From the NCBI GenBank assembly GCA_035652095.1, contig DASREM010000036.1, forward strand, positions 11,081-75,080: a stretch of 64,000 nt of DNA, written 5' to 3'. Under the pieces are notes generated by a model. It was not told the origin of the DNA, searched no databases, and saw only the letters and a list, made by a program, of their open reading frames with translations. This document shows, in pieces, positions 41,238-49,134 of the stretch. Position 1 is the stretch's first letter, and every line of letters starts with the position of its first letter. The position numbers were made by a program, and so were the translations under genes. This stretch comes from DASREM01 sp035652095 (GTDB taxonomy: Bacteria > Acidobacteriota > Terriglobia > Terriglobales > Acidobacteriaceae).

Positions 41238-43874
41238 TCATTGCAGCTTCGCGTCCTCGCGCTTGCCGAAATTCTCCAGCTCGCTCTGGCACTTCGAGAA
41301 GCCTTCGATCGCGGCTTCCTGCTCGGGAGCGTCCAATCCGCGCAACGTACCCTTGCTTCGCATCGCGCTCCACACATCCATGCTCTTCTGGTACCAGGAG
41401 CGAGCGAGGACGAGTTCACGGCGTCGGGCCGCGGATGCTTTTCCGCGTTGGGTAGCGACAGCAAAATGCAGGCCCGCCACTTTGGTGTAGCTCTCGGCCA
41501 GATCGGACTGGGCCGCAGCGTTGGCAGGATCGGACTGCACCCGAGATTCTGCCACGCGTACTGCCTTGTCGAACGCTGAGAGGGCGCCGGCGATATCTCC
41601 GGTCTTGAACAATGCGTCCCCGAGTTGACGGTTGTTGTACACCTGATAACGCTTCGCCCATGCATCCTTGGGATCGGCGGCGGCGATGGCATCGTCAATG
41701 TCAGCGGCGCGGCGGTAAAGCTTCAGCGCCTCGGCAAAGGCGCCATTTTTCATAGCCACGTCGCCGAGACTGCTGTAGGTAATAGCAAGGTCGCGATGGG
41801 CAAGGCCGTCATTTGGATTTTCCGCGGCGAGGGCTTCATCCACCGGCAGAGATTTCTGGTATTCGGCAAATGCCTGGTCGAGTTTGCCCTGGGCCTCGAA
41901 GATGCCACCGATCTTCTTGTGTTCAAGGGAGGTGTCGCGACGATAGCGGTCGTTGTGGGGATTGGCGGCGAGCAGGGCTTCGAAGATCTTCAGGCTGGCG
42001 CGGGTGTTCTCAAGGGCGGCGTCCAGTTTGCCGGCATCGGCCTGCATGTCGGAGATCTGGTCATAGCTGGAGGCAAGGTTAAATTGCGCGACGCTATCGT
42101 GGGGAGCGGGGGCGGCAAGCTGTTTGCGAAGGTCGAGCGAACGCTGGCTGAATTGCAGGCCCTCGTCATGACGGCCCATCTGCGCGCTGATGCTGCCGAG
42201 CTTTTCCAACGCTTCGGCCAGGTCGGAGCGGGCTTGCGCATCATGGGGATCTTTGGCGGCAAGAGCCTCGCGAATCGCCAGGCACTTGCGATAGCTTTCG
42301 GCGGCGCCGGCAGTGTCGCCGAGATTCGAGCGCGCATCCCAGCCCTGCACGTCTCCGACCTTTTCGTAGGCGGTGGCGAGTTCGCGCTGCAAGGAGATGT
42401 CGTCACTCGATTCCTGCGCGAGGCTATCGAGGTATTGCAATGCATCGTCCACGATCAGCTTGCGGGTAGGGGTGGCGCCGGGCAAATACTGAATGGAATC
42501 GTGGACGCCGAACATGAGATCGCGGGCGAGCTTGCGGACATCATTGAAACGGCGCTCGGCGCGGGCGCGCTGCATCTCCGCGATGCGCGCCTCACGCACG
42601 GTAACGATGATCCCGGCTACCAACATCAGAAAGAGCAACGCGACTCCGAGGACAGCCGCGGTGTTGCGACGGACAAATTTGCCGGCGCGGTAGGTCAGAG
42701 TGTCGGGGCGCGCGAGGACCGGCATTCCGTTGAGATAACGCCGTATGTCTTCCGAGAGTTGTTCGACCGAGGCGTAGCGCCGCGCAGGTTCCTTGCGTAG
42801 CGCCTTGAGGACGATGTTGTCGAGGTCGCCGCTGAGACGCTTGCGCAGGGCAGCGGGTCGTCCTTCGCGGGTGCTGCTGACCGATTCCGGAGTCAACTCC
42901 AGAGTGGTTCCTTCCGCGCCGGGCACAGCCGCGACCCGTTGGATGACCTCGCTGGGCTTGGGCGGATCGGTTTCGGAAATGGTGCGCACCAGATCCATTG
43001 GGGCGGTGCCGTCCATGCGATAGGGTGGATGTCCGGTGAGCAGGCGGTAAAGAATCACGCCCAGCGAGTAGACATCGCTCGCAGTGGAAACCGGTACGCC
43101 GCGAACCTGCTCAGGACTGGCGTACTCCGGCGTCATGGCCTTCATCAGCGTGGCGGCGCCGTCAACGGTCTGGAAGAAGAGTTCGGGATCAAGCAGCTTG
43201 GCGATGCCGAAGTCCAGAAGCTTCGGCGTTCCGCCCGGCGTGACCAGGATGTTGCCGGGCTTGAGGTCGCGGTGGATGATCAGGTTCTGATGCGCGTGTT
43301 GTACCGCGGCGCAGACATCAAGGAACAGCTTGAGGCGATCCACAGTATTGAGCCGGTGAGAGTCACAGAACTGGTCAATGGGCTCGCCTTCGATGTACTC
43401 CATGACCAGGTAAGGCGTGCCATCCTCGAGCGCGCCGCCGTCGAGCAGGCGGGCGATGTTGGGATGATCGAGGCTGGCGAGAATCTGACGCTCGTTCTTG
43501 AACCGGCTGATGTGCTGGCGTCCGGAGAATCCAGAACGCACGAGCTTGATCGCGACTTGCTTGAGGTAGTGATCGTCCACCCGCACGGCGCGATAGACCG
43601 CGCCCATGCCGCCCTCCCCGATTTTGGCGACCGTGAAGTAGGGACCGATGTTGCATCCGACGCGCGCGTCTTCCAGTGGCTCGGAGTGCAGGTGGGCAGG
43701 TTTCTCGAGCAGGTCTCCGGCTCGGTCATGGTTGTGGAGGAGGGATTCGAGCTCTTCGCGCAGCTTGGGATTGGTCGCGAAGTTCTGGTTGAGGTAAGCC
43801 ACGCGCTCCTGCGGTGCGAGCTCAACCGCAGCCTGAAATGCGTCTTTCAGCTCCGCCCAGCGCTCGGGAGTCAA
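41238..43874 (-). CDS. Ser/Thr protein kinase with TPR sensor domain
   Basis: The 878-residue receptor kinase has a full Hanks-type domain (about 78-345): GEGGMGAVYRAV, catalytic Lys in QVAIKLV, HRDLKPGNIL at 201-210 and DFGIAK at 221-226. One membrane helix follows (AAVLGVALLFLMLVAGIIVT, near 415). The extracytoplasmic part (about 440-870) holds many TPR pairs, such as YRKCLAIREALAAKDPHDAQ and QSDLAESYTKVAGLHFAVAT. It likely senses an envelope or cell signal and phosphorylates the neighbouring ECF sigma factor or others. It lies downstream of that sigma gene on the same strand. All catalytic residues appear intact. Confidence 0.93.
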   Translation of the reverse strand: MTPERWAELKDAFQAAVELAPQERVAYLNQNFATNPKLREELESLLHNHDRAGDLLEKPAHLHSEPLEDARVGCNIGPYFTVAKIGEGGMGAVYRAVRVDDHYLKQVAIKLVRSGFSGRQHISRFKNERQILASLDHPNIARLLDGGALEDGTPYLVMEYIEGEPIDQFCDSHRLNTVDRLKLFLDVCAAVQHAHQNLIIHRDLKPGNILVTPGGTPKLLDFGIAKLLDPELFFQTVDGAATLMKAMTPEYASPEQVRGVPVSTASDVYSLGVILYRLLTGHPPYRMDGTAPMDLVRTISETDPPKPSEVIQRVAAVPGAEGTTLELTPESVSSTREGRPAALRKRLSGDLDNIVLKALRKEPARRYASVEQLSEDIRRYLNGMPVLARPDTLTYRAGKFVRRNTAAVLGVALLFLMLVAGIIVTVREARIAEMQRARAERRFNDVRKLARDLMFGVHDSIQYLPGATPTRKLIVDDALQYLDSLAQESSDDISLQRELATAYEKVGDVQGWDARSNLGDTAGAAESYRKCLAIREALAAKDPHDAQARSDLAEALEKLGSISAQMGRHDEGLQFSQRSLDLRKQLAAPAPHDSVAQFNLASSYDQISDMQADAGKLDAALENTRASLKIFEALLAANPHNDRYRRDTSLEHKKIGGIFEAQGKLDQAFAEYQKSLPVDEALAAENPNDGLAHRDLAITYSSLGDVAMKNGAFAEALKLYRRAADIDDAIAAADPKDAWAKRYQVYNNRQLGDALFKTGDIAGALSAFDKAVRVAESRVQSDPANAAAQSDLAESYTKVAGLHFAVATQRGKASAARRRELVLARSWYQKSMDVWSAMRSKGTLRGLDAPEQEAAIEGFSKCQSELENFGKREDAKLQ

Positions 43875-44022
43875 TCAGGATCCTCGGGAGAGAACAGGTA
43901 GTGACGAAAACGATAACGCCGGAGGGGACGCAAGTCAAAGGGGCGAGACTCATCCGCTGCTGAATATTGAAGTCGTTTTGCGCAGGGTTGGTCAAGGATC
44001 TCCGAGCGTGGGAAATGCAAAG

Positions 44023-44083
44023 TTGTGCACGCGAGATCCCTCGGTCGGCTGAACTGCGCCGCCCTTCGGGATGACCTCTTCAA
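44023..44083. repeat. Dispersed palindromic intergenic repeat, copy at 44.0 kb
   Basis: The opening TGTGCACGCGAGATCC is identical to that at 22451-22466, followed by CTCGGTCGGCTGAACTGCGC and an end CGGGATGAC. It lies between the kinase gene and the TonB-like gene, both on the minus strand. Confidence 0.5.
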
Positions 44084-44108
44084 TTTGTTGAGGACTGCCA
44101 CGCTCAGG

Positions 44109-44849
44109 CTAGTGCCGGGTGGGGAAGAAATACTCTACGTCCTGCTTCGATGGAATGGGGATGCCGTTTTTGGTAGCCGGCCGGAACCGCCAGTTCTGCA
44201 AGGCTGCCAGGACTTTGCTATCGGCGATTGGACCCAGGCTGGCGAGAACGGTGTGGCTGACGATGTTGCCCTGCTCATCAATCACGATTTCAATGACTTC
44301 GTTTCCGGCCTGGACTCCCTGGAGATCGTCTTGATCAACGTAGGGTTCCGAGCCCGCGATGCGGATCGCGGGGCGGATTTCAAGACCGGTAATGTCGCCG
44401 TAAGTCAGAGATCCATACGGAGTTCCGGCGGGCGGCCCGGGCTGCACGTGGTTTGCGGCCGTCTGGGGAGCGTCCGACATCAGGGCGTCTTTGAGCTCTT
44501 GCTCCTCTTTGCGCCTTTGCTTCTGTTTTTCCGCCCAAGTCAAGCGGGGTCGGGACGGCAGGGTCTCGGGCTGCGCGGAACTTTGCGGACCGTACCAGTA
44601 GAGGCGGGTGACCGAGGTGCCGTATTCTCCGGCGGAAACCGACGTGGGCGCCACGAAGATCGGCGAAGGGCTGCGCACCCACCATGCCAGCAGCAAGCAG
44701 TGGAGAGCGATCGAGGCGTAAACCACGTACGGCTTGGGCGTGCTCGTTGGTACTGCGCTGAACATCGGTGTCACAAACTTGGTGCTGTCCCTTCGGGACT
44801 CCTTGTGCTGGCTCGAGGCGTCCCCGGTGATTGGCCGGGATCCGTCCAT
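44109..44849 (-). CDS. TonB-like energy transducer protein
   Basis: The 246-residue protein has one N-terminal membrane helix (YVVYASIALHCLLLAWW), a linker rich in Pro/Lys/Gln (about 90-130) and a C-terminal TonB domain. The TonB part reads NEVIEIVIDEQGNIVSHTVL and then ALQNWRFRPATKNGIP, the typical beta-alpha-beta pattern. It would couple proton-motive force to an outer-membrane receptor, though exbB/exbD and the receptor are not here. The ATG at 44849 begins MDGSRPITGDASSQHK; the open frame to 44960 lacks an obvious start. Confidence 0.82.
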   Translation of the reverse strand: MDGSRPITGDASSQHKESRRDSTKFVTPMFSAVPTSTPKPYVVYASIALHCLLLAWWVRSPSPIFVAPTSVSAGEYGTSVTRLYWYGPQSSAQPETLPSRPRLTWAEKQKQRRKEEQELKDALMSDAPQTAANHVQPGPPAGTPYGSLTYGDITGLEIRPAIRIAGSEPYVDQDDLQGVQAGNEVIEIVIDEQGNIVSHTVLASLGPIADSKVLAALQNWRFRPATKNGIPIPSKQDVEYFFPTRH

Positions 44850-45019
44850 AAACAGTATCCCACATGGATCAGACGGGACAGGTGTTCCGTGGTAACCACA
44901 CCGTTCGTTGCAATAAATGCTGATTTCGTGAGCTAAACCTCCTCCCGCCTGCGCGTGCACCAGTAAGGACGAACTTTCGGGTTCGCTTCCGAATGTCCGC
45001 AGCTGAGGAGGAGAATCCC

Positions 45020-46063
45020 ATGTTAAGAAGCAGATTGCTTGCGTCGTTCATGCTGTTGGCCAGCCTGGTGGCAGCGCAAAACCAACCCAAACCGCTGAGT
45101 AACGAGGATGTGGTGGCCATGTTCAAGGCCGGATTGCCGGCCAGCACCATCCTGGCGGCGGTGCAGTCGGAAGAAAACACCTTCGATCTGTCGGCCGCGG
45201 GCCTGATCTCGCTGAAGAAGAGCGGCGTGAGCCAGCAGGTGATGGACGCCATGATTGCCACTTCGGCGAAAAAGAAAGAGGCGGCCCCGGCTCCAGCAGC
45301 GGCGCCTGCTCCGGCCGCAGCTGCGGCCATGGCAGCCCTTCCGGCCATGCCGGCTGCAGCGTCGGTGCCCCAGCCCACGGTGTTCATGGTGCAGGGCGAA
45401 AGCAAGACCTCGATTCCCCTGTCGAAGACCCAGATCAGCCAGACCAAGACCAAGCCATCTTCATTGGGAGCATTGGCGGGAGATCCGGTATTGGGGCAGG
45501 CGTTCCAGGGCATGGCGGTCCAGGCCGGAACCATGGCGGCCCTACACAGTGGATCGGCAATGGGAGCGGGAATGATCGGCAGCGCCGGCGGGCTCATGTC
45601 GGGCCTGATGTCGCACAAGAAGCCTACGGTCACCGAAGTGTGGGCCCTTCCCGGACAGAAGGCTGACACCGTGGCCGGCAACCAGCCCAGCTTTGAGATC
45701 GGATACGCCAATATTCCGGGCGTGAATCCTGACGAGTACGAGCCGGTGCTGATCAAGCTGGCTCCGTCGGCGAACAACTTCCGGCTGGTGGGAGCGACCC
45801 AGGCCAAGCAGGACGTATTCGACTCTTCCGCCATGGATTGGGAAGTGTATTCGTCCTTCGTGGAGGAGCGAGTGGCGGCGCAGTCGCAGAAATTGCAGAG
45901 CGGGCAATACAAACTACAGCCCAGCGGAGGCCTTGCTGCCGGGGAGTACGGGATCGCGCTCAGGCCGCTGAACAAGAACAAGAAGTTCTCCGGCTCGAGT
46001 GTCGCGCAGAATAGTGGAGATGGGTTGCTGTTCAACTCGGTTTGGGCGTTTTCGGTGCGATAG
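45020..46063 (+). CDS. Exported protein of unknown function with Ala/Pro-rich linker
   Basis: The 347-residue protein has a signal peptide (RLLASFMLLASLVAAQ), a short helical domain (NEDVVAMFKAGLPASTILAA, DLSAAGLISLKKSGVSQQVM) that resembles bacterial SHOCT-like repeats, and then a linker rich in Ala and Pro (about 85-125). The C-terminal domain has DEYEPVLIKLAPSANNFRLV and a late AAGEYGIALRPLN block. GAGGAGG precedes the ATG at 45020. It is divergent from the TonB gene over 170 bp and ends in a clear terminator. I cannot assign a role beyond envelope localisation. Confidence 0.72.
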   Translation: MLRSRLLASFMLLASLVAAQNQPKPLSNEDVVAMFKAGLPASTILAAVQSEENTFDLSAAGLISLKKSGVSQQVMDAMIATSAKKKEAAPAPAAAPAPAAAAAMAALPAMPAAASVPQPTVFMVQGESKTSIPLSKTQISQTKTKPSSLGALAGDPVLGQAFQGMAVQAGTMAALHSGSAMGAGMIGSAGGLMSGLMSHKKPTVTEVWALPGQKADTVAGNQPSFEIGYANIPGVNPDEYEPVLIKLAPSANNFRLVGATQAKQDVFDSSAMDWEVYSSFVEERVAAQSQKLQSGQYKLQPSGGLAAGEYGIALRPLNKNKKFSGSSVAQNSGDGLLFNSVWAFSVR

Positions 46064-46087
46064 GGACAGGTTCAATTCTGATCGTAG

Positions 46088-46116
46088 AGACGCGGCTTCG
46101 GCTGCGTCTTTTTTTT
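46088..46116 (+). terminator. Intrinsic terminator with UUCG loop
   Basis: AGACGCGGC (46088-46096) pairs with GCTGCGTCT (46101-46109, one G-T pair) around a TTCG tetraloop, followed by eight T from 46109 to 46116. It lies 25 nt after the exported-protein stop. Confidence 0.92.
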
Positions 46117-46411
46117 GACTGCGCCATGTGGGTGCGGGCAGGCGGCGAGCGAGAGCTCGCAGCGGGGCGATCTGAAGCCCGCTGCATTCCGGCTCGCGTT
46201 GCATCGCGGGACAGCCGAGGCGGGTCTCATCTGGTTGCTGAGACGGAATAACGACAGGGTCTCCCGGTCGACTCATACCCGAACAAGTCTCATCAAAATT
46301 CCAAGTTTTCTTGAGCCACTTTCTTTTTCTCTTGCGCGTGAGTGAGTGAGGGTGGAGAGCTGGACGGCAATCGTTGCTCGGACGCCTGAAATCAGACAAG
46401 GAGAAACACAA
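46117..46411. other. Intergenic DNA between two exported-protein genes
   Basis: No convincing reading frame was found in these 295 bp. They should hold the promoter of the next gene, since a strong terminator stands just before them. A short GAGCGAGAGCTCGC dyad lies near 46149. Confidence 0.4.
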
Positions 46412-47218
46412 ATGATCCGCAAAATGTTGGTTGTTTTTTCGGCGCTGTTGCTGATGCCAGTCCGGGGAATGGCACAGAATCCGGGAGCCATCACGCTCGA
46501 TGACGGGACCCCGATCCGGCTGCGCACTACCAATACCATCTCGTCGGCCGAGGCGCATCCCGATGACCGGGTTGATTTCGAAGTCGTAGACGACGTGAAG
46601 GTCGGCGATGTGGTCGTCATCAAGCACGGCACGCCCGCGATCGGGACCGTGACCGACGCCAAAGCGAAAGGGCGCATGGGCAAGGGCGGCAAGCTGAATG
46701 TGAACATTGACTTCACCAAGACCGTGGCCGGAGACAAAGTGGCGCTGCGCGGCGCCAAGGACGTCCAGGGTGGCGGCCACACCGGTGCGATGACTGGCGC
46801 AATGATCGGTACCGCAATCGTGTTCTGGCCGGCGGCGCCGCTGTTCCTGTTCATGCACGGCAAAGACATCACCGTCCCCAAGGGACATGAGTTCAACGTG
46901 TACAGCAGCGGCGCGGTCTCACTCGATCCGGTGAAGCTGGCGCAGGGCGCGGCTCCGAACGCGAACGGCGCGGTGGCCGGAGTTCCGGGTGCGACGCTAT
47001 CGGTAAGTTCGAACCCTTCGGGCGCTGATATCGAAGTGGACGGCGGATACATCGGAAGCACGCCGTCGGCGGTTCCAGTGACTCTCGGGAACCATACCAT
47101 CACGGTGAAGAAGCAGGGCTACTCGAACTGGGAGCGCAATATCAAGGTGACTGGCGGCACGGTGAACGTGGGTGCGGAGTTGACTCGTGCAGCCAGGGCG
47201 CACGCGGGAAGCTACTAA
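46412..47218 (+). CDS. Exported PEGA-domain protein
   Basis: The 268-residue protein has a signal peptide (LVVFSALLLMPVRGMAQ), an N-terminal beta-domain (DDGTPIRLRTTNTISSAEAH with PDDRVDFEVVDDVKVGDVVV), and a hydrophobic Gly-rich segment (GAMTGAMIGTAIVFWPAAPL). A C-terminal PEGA repeat ends it: LSVSSNPSGADIEVDGGYIG then STPSAVPVTLGNHTITVKKQ. PEGA domains bind or decorate the cell envelope surface. AAGGAG lies 8 nt before the ATG at 46412. It ends in a strong terminator. The beta-domain resembles that in the glycine-zipper protein at 25365. Confidence 0.85.
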   Translation: MIRKMLVVFSALLLMPVRGMAQNPGAITLDDGTPIRLRTTNTISSAEAHPDDRVDFEVVDDVKVGDVVVIKHGTPAIGTVTDAKAKGRMGKGGKLNVNIDFTKTVAGDKVALRGAKDVQGGGHTGAMTGAMIGTAIVFWPAAPLFLFMHGKDITVPKGHEFNVYSSGAVSLDPVKLAQGAAPNANGAVAGVPGATLSVSSNPSGADIEVDGGYIGSTPSAVPVTLGNHTITVKKQGYSNWERNIKVTGGTVNVGAELTRAARAHAGSY

Positions 47219-47238
47219 GTCGACTTCACTTCTAACGC

Positions 47239-47269
47239 AGGGCATCCGAGAGGGTGCCCTGTTTTTTTT
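47239..47269 (+). terminator. Intrinsic terminator after the PEGA-domain gene
   Basis: AGGGCATCC (47239-47247) pairs with GGGTGCCCT (47252-47260) around a GAGA loop with one T-G pair, followed by eight T (47262-47269). It sits 20 nt past the stop codon. Confidence 0.92.
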
Positions 47270-47343
47270 GTTCCTCCAGTCAAGTTCGTCATGCAACGAA
47301 ACTTTGAAACGCACAGGGCAGCGGAAAGCGCGTAGAAGAAATA

Positions 47344-47395
47344 GCAGATTCCTCGGTCGCCGTCGCCTACGCTCCGGCTCGGTCGGAATGACAAA
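47344..47395. repeat. Dispersed palindromic intergenic repeat, copy at 47.35 kb
   Basis: GCAGATTCCTCGGTCGCC then CGGCTCGGTCGGAATGACAA form an imperfect dyad (ATTCC...GGAAT) with a GC-rich centre. It is related in layout to the elements at 22451, 32868 and 44023, and lies between convergent genes. Confidence 0.5.
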
Positions 47396-47396
47396 G

Positions 47397-47786
47397 TTAC
47401 TGTGCTGCTGCGATCGTCACCACGATCTCCCGTTCGCGTGGGCCATCCAGTTCGATCAGCACCACGCGCTGCCAGGTGCCCAGCACCAGGTGGCCTTTTT
47501 CGAATGGCAGCGACACGGAGGTCCCGATTAACGCCGACAAGATGTGATCCGGCACATGCGACGGGTCATGCGGATGGCGGTAGCGCAGCTTGGGCATCAT
47601 GGCTTCGAAGGCGTCGAGCATGTCAATATCGGTGCCGGGATCGAGATCCGCGGTGGTCAGAGCTGCGGTCGTGTGCAGCACGAGTAAGTGACAAATTCCT
47701 GAGTCCGAGTGCAGGGCTTTCTCTACCCGCTCGGTGATGTCGAGGACTTCCCGCTTTTTGTGAGTTTTGATGGTGATCCGTTGCAT
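47397..47786 (-). CDS. YjbQ-family protein (UPF0047, secondary thiamine-phosphate synthase-like)
   Basis: A 129-residue protein with the UPF0047 signature: CHLLVLHTTAALTTADLDPG, the DPSHVPDHILSALIGTS block, and LGTWQRVVLIELDGPREREI. The conserved His residues (LHTTAA and HVPDH) are intact. In E. coli YjbQ has weak thiamine-phosphate synthase activity, but the true function is unresolved. It is convergent with the PEGA gene. Length and ends are normal for the family. Confidence 0.93.
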   Translation of the reverse strand: MQRITIKTHKKREVLDITERVEKALHSDSGICHLLVLHTTAALTTADLDPGTDIDMLDAFEAMMPKLRYRHPHDPSHVPDHILSALIGTSVSLPFEKGHLVLGTWQRVVLIELDGPREREIVVTIAAAQ

Positions 47787-47814
47787 GGATCTTGGATGCC
47801 GATGCTCCAGTGTA

Positions 47815-47847
47815 CAAAAAAATAGCCTCGTGCTTTCACACGAGGCT
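47815..47847 (-). terminator. Intrinsic terminator of the OmpA-like gene
   Basis: On the minus strand AGCCTCGTG pairs with CACGAGGCT (9 bp, loop TGAAAG; 47824-47847) and is followed by ATTTTTTT. The OmpA-like stop is 36 nt upstream. Confidence 0.93.
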
Positions 47848-47882
47848 CTGGGGGAGGGCGCTGGGCCTTGCGGCCCGGTGTC

Positions 47883-48782
47883 CTACTTAGGAGGAGCTTG
47901 CTGGTCCTGGGTGGCCGGAGCAGTCGTGCTGGTCGAAGCGAGCTGCTCGAGATCGTTCTTCAGGAGGCTGACTTCCACGCGTCCACCGCTCATGCGCTTG
48001 GATTTGCCCTGCTCGGCATCGGCGGTTGGGACCGGAGCGTTGCCCATGCCGACCACGTAGATCCGGTAGACCGGGATGTCGTGGTTGAGCACCAGATAGC
48101 GCACAACGGAGTCGGCCATCTTCTGGGAAGTGGCGATCGCAGCCTGGCCCTTGCCGGACGAGAAGCCCTGCACTTCGATGATGTAACCGCGCTGGCTCTT
48201 CAGCGGAGTCGCCATGTCGTCGAGAGCGGACTTGGCGTTCTGGCTCAGCACGCTCTGTCCGGGACGGAAGCGGATTTCGGTCTGGGTAGCAGCCTTGTAC
48301 TGGTCGATGTTTCCGACCACCTGCTCGACGGTGCCGAGACGGGTGTTGGCCTGGGTCGCGGTCTGCTGCGCCATCTGCGCCTTGTTGCCGGCGTCAATGG
48401 CGTGCTGGTCGGCCTCGGCAGCCTTGCTGGAGGCCATCTTGATGCCTTCCTGGGCGCGCGAGTCGACGTCTTTGATCATCTTGCTGTTGGAGGCCGTGAG
48501 CTCATCCAGTTCGTTGATGCGATCGCGGATCGGAGCGGTCTGCCGCTGTACGTACTTCTTGCGGGCAAAGGGATTGACGCGGCCCCAGAAGCCCTCGCGG
48601 GCCGGCGGTCCGAGCGGCTGCTTGCCGCTGGCGCCCACGGTGCTGGTGGTGCTTTGATCAGTCGATTGCGCGGGCTGACTGGTCGTGGTGGTTTGATCCT
48701 GGGTAGCCGAGTTCGTCTGCGCAACTGCGGGCAGCGCAATAACGACGGCCAGAAGCAGCGCTACAAATACACGGTTCTTCAT
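47883..48782 (-). CDS. OmpA-family outer-membrane protein with altered peptidoglycan site
   Basis: The 299-residue protein has a signal peptide (VFVALLLAVVIALPAVAQ), a Thr/Gln/Ser-rich N-terminal region, a helical linker (NSKMIKDVDSRAQEGIKMAS) and a C-terminal OmpA-like domain. The latter reads TEIRFRPGQSVLSQNAKSAL, EVQGFSSGKG and SQKMADSVVRYLVLNHDIP. In OmpA the diaminopimelate-binding Asp and Arg lie in the TDxxG and SxxRA positions; here they are Ser and Met. GGAGG precedes the ATG at 48782 by 9 nt; the frame continues upstream to 49124 without meaning. It has its own strong terminator. Confidence 0.85.
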   Translation of the reverse strand: MKNRVFVALLLAVVIALPAVAQTNSATQDQTTTTSQPAQSTDQSTTSTVGASGKQPLGPPAREGFWGRVNPFARKKYVQRQTAPIRDRINELDELTASNSKMIKDVDSRAQEGIKMASSKAAEADQHAIDAGNKAQMAQQTATQANTRLGTVEQVVGNIDQYKAATQTEIRFRPGQSVLSQNAKSALDDMATPLKSQRGYIIEVQGFSSGKGQAAIATSQKMADSVVRYLVLNHDIPVYRIYVVGMGNAPVPTADAEQGKSKRMSGGRVEVSLLKNDLEQLASTSTTAPATQDQQAPPK

Positions 48783-49134
48783 TTTCAACTTCCTCCGAAT
48801 GGGGGAGCGTTGGGGCTCCACTCCACACGCCATTGACGGGCGTGTTACGTGATTTTTAAGTGCGTCCCTCACGGGCAAATGCCGACCAGCGCTGACGCGG
48901 CGCCGGCCAAAAACCTGAATCTCTGTACCTTGGATGCAGGTACTAAGCCTTACTTTATCAACTGGAATGCCAAACTGGTGAAAAGCTAAGCTGTTGTGTT
49001 TTAAGACATTGTAGACCCTGCGCCGACACGAAAGGGTACTCTGGAGGTAATTTTGGCAATTCGCATATAAAAACTTCGGCCAGGGAAAATGGTTGCCGAA
49101 TGGGGATTTGCCACATTTTGTCAACCGGCTTGCG
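48783..49134. other. Intergenic gap with OmpA-gene leader hairpin
   Basis: No gene seen in 352 bp. A 7-bp hairpin (ACACGCC, 48825-48831; GGCGTGT, 48839-48845) lies in the 5' leader of the OmpA-like gene. The remaining A/T-richer DNA probably holds its promoter. The dgt stop lies at the right end. Confidence 0.45.

Noticed and set aside
41625..42800. 391-residue plus-strand frame opposite the kinase-TPR gene
   Set aside because: It covers the TPR part of the kinase gene and encodes low-complexity Gly/Val/Ala text without motifs.
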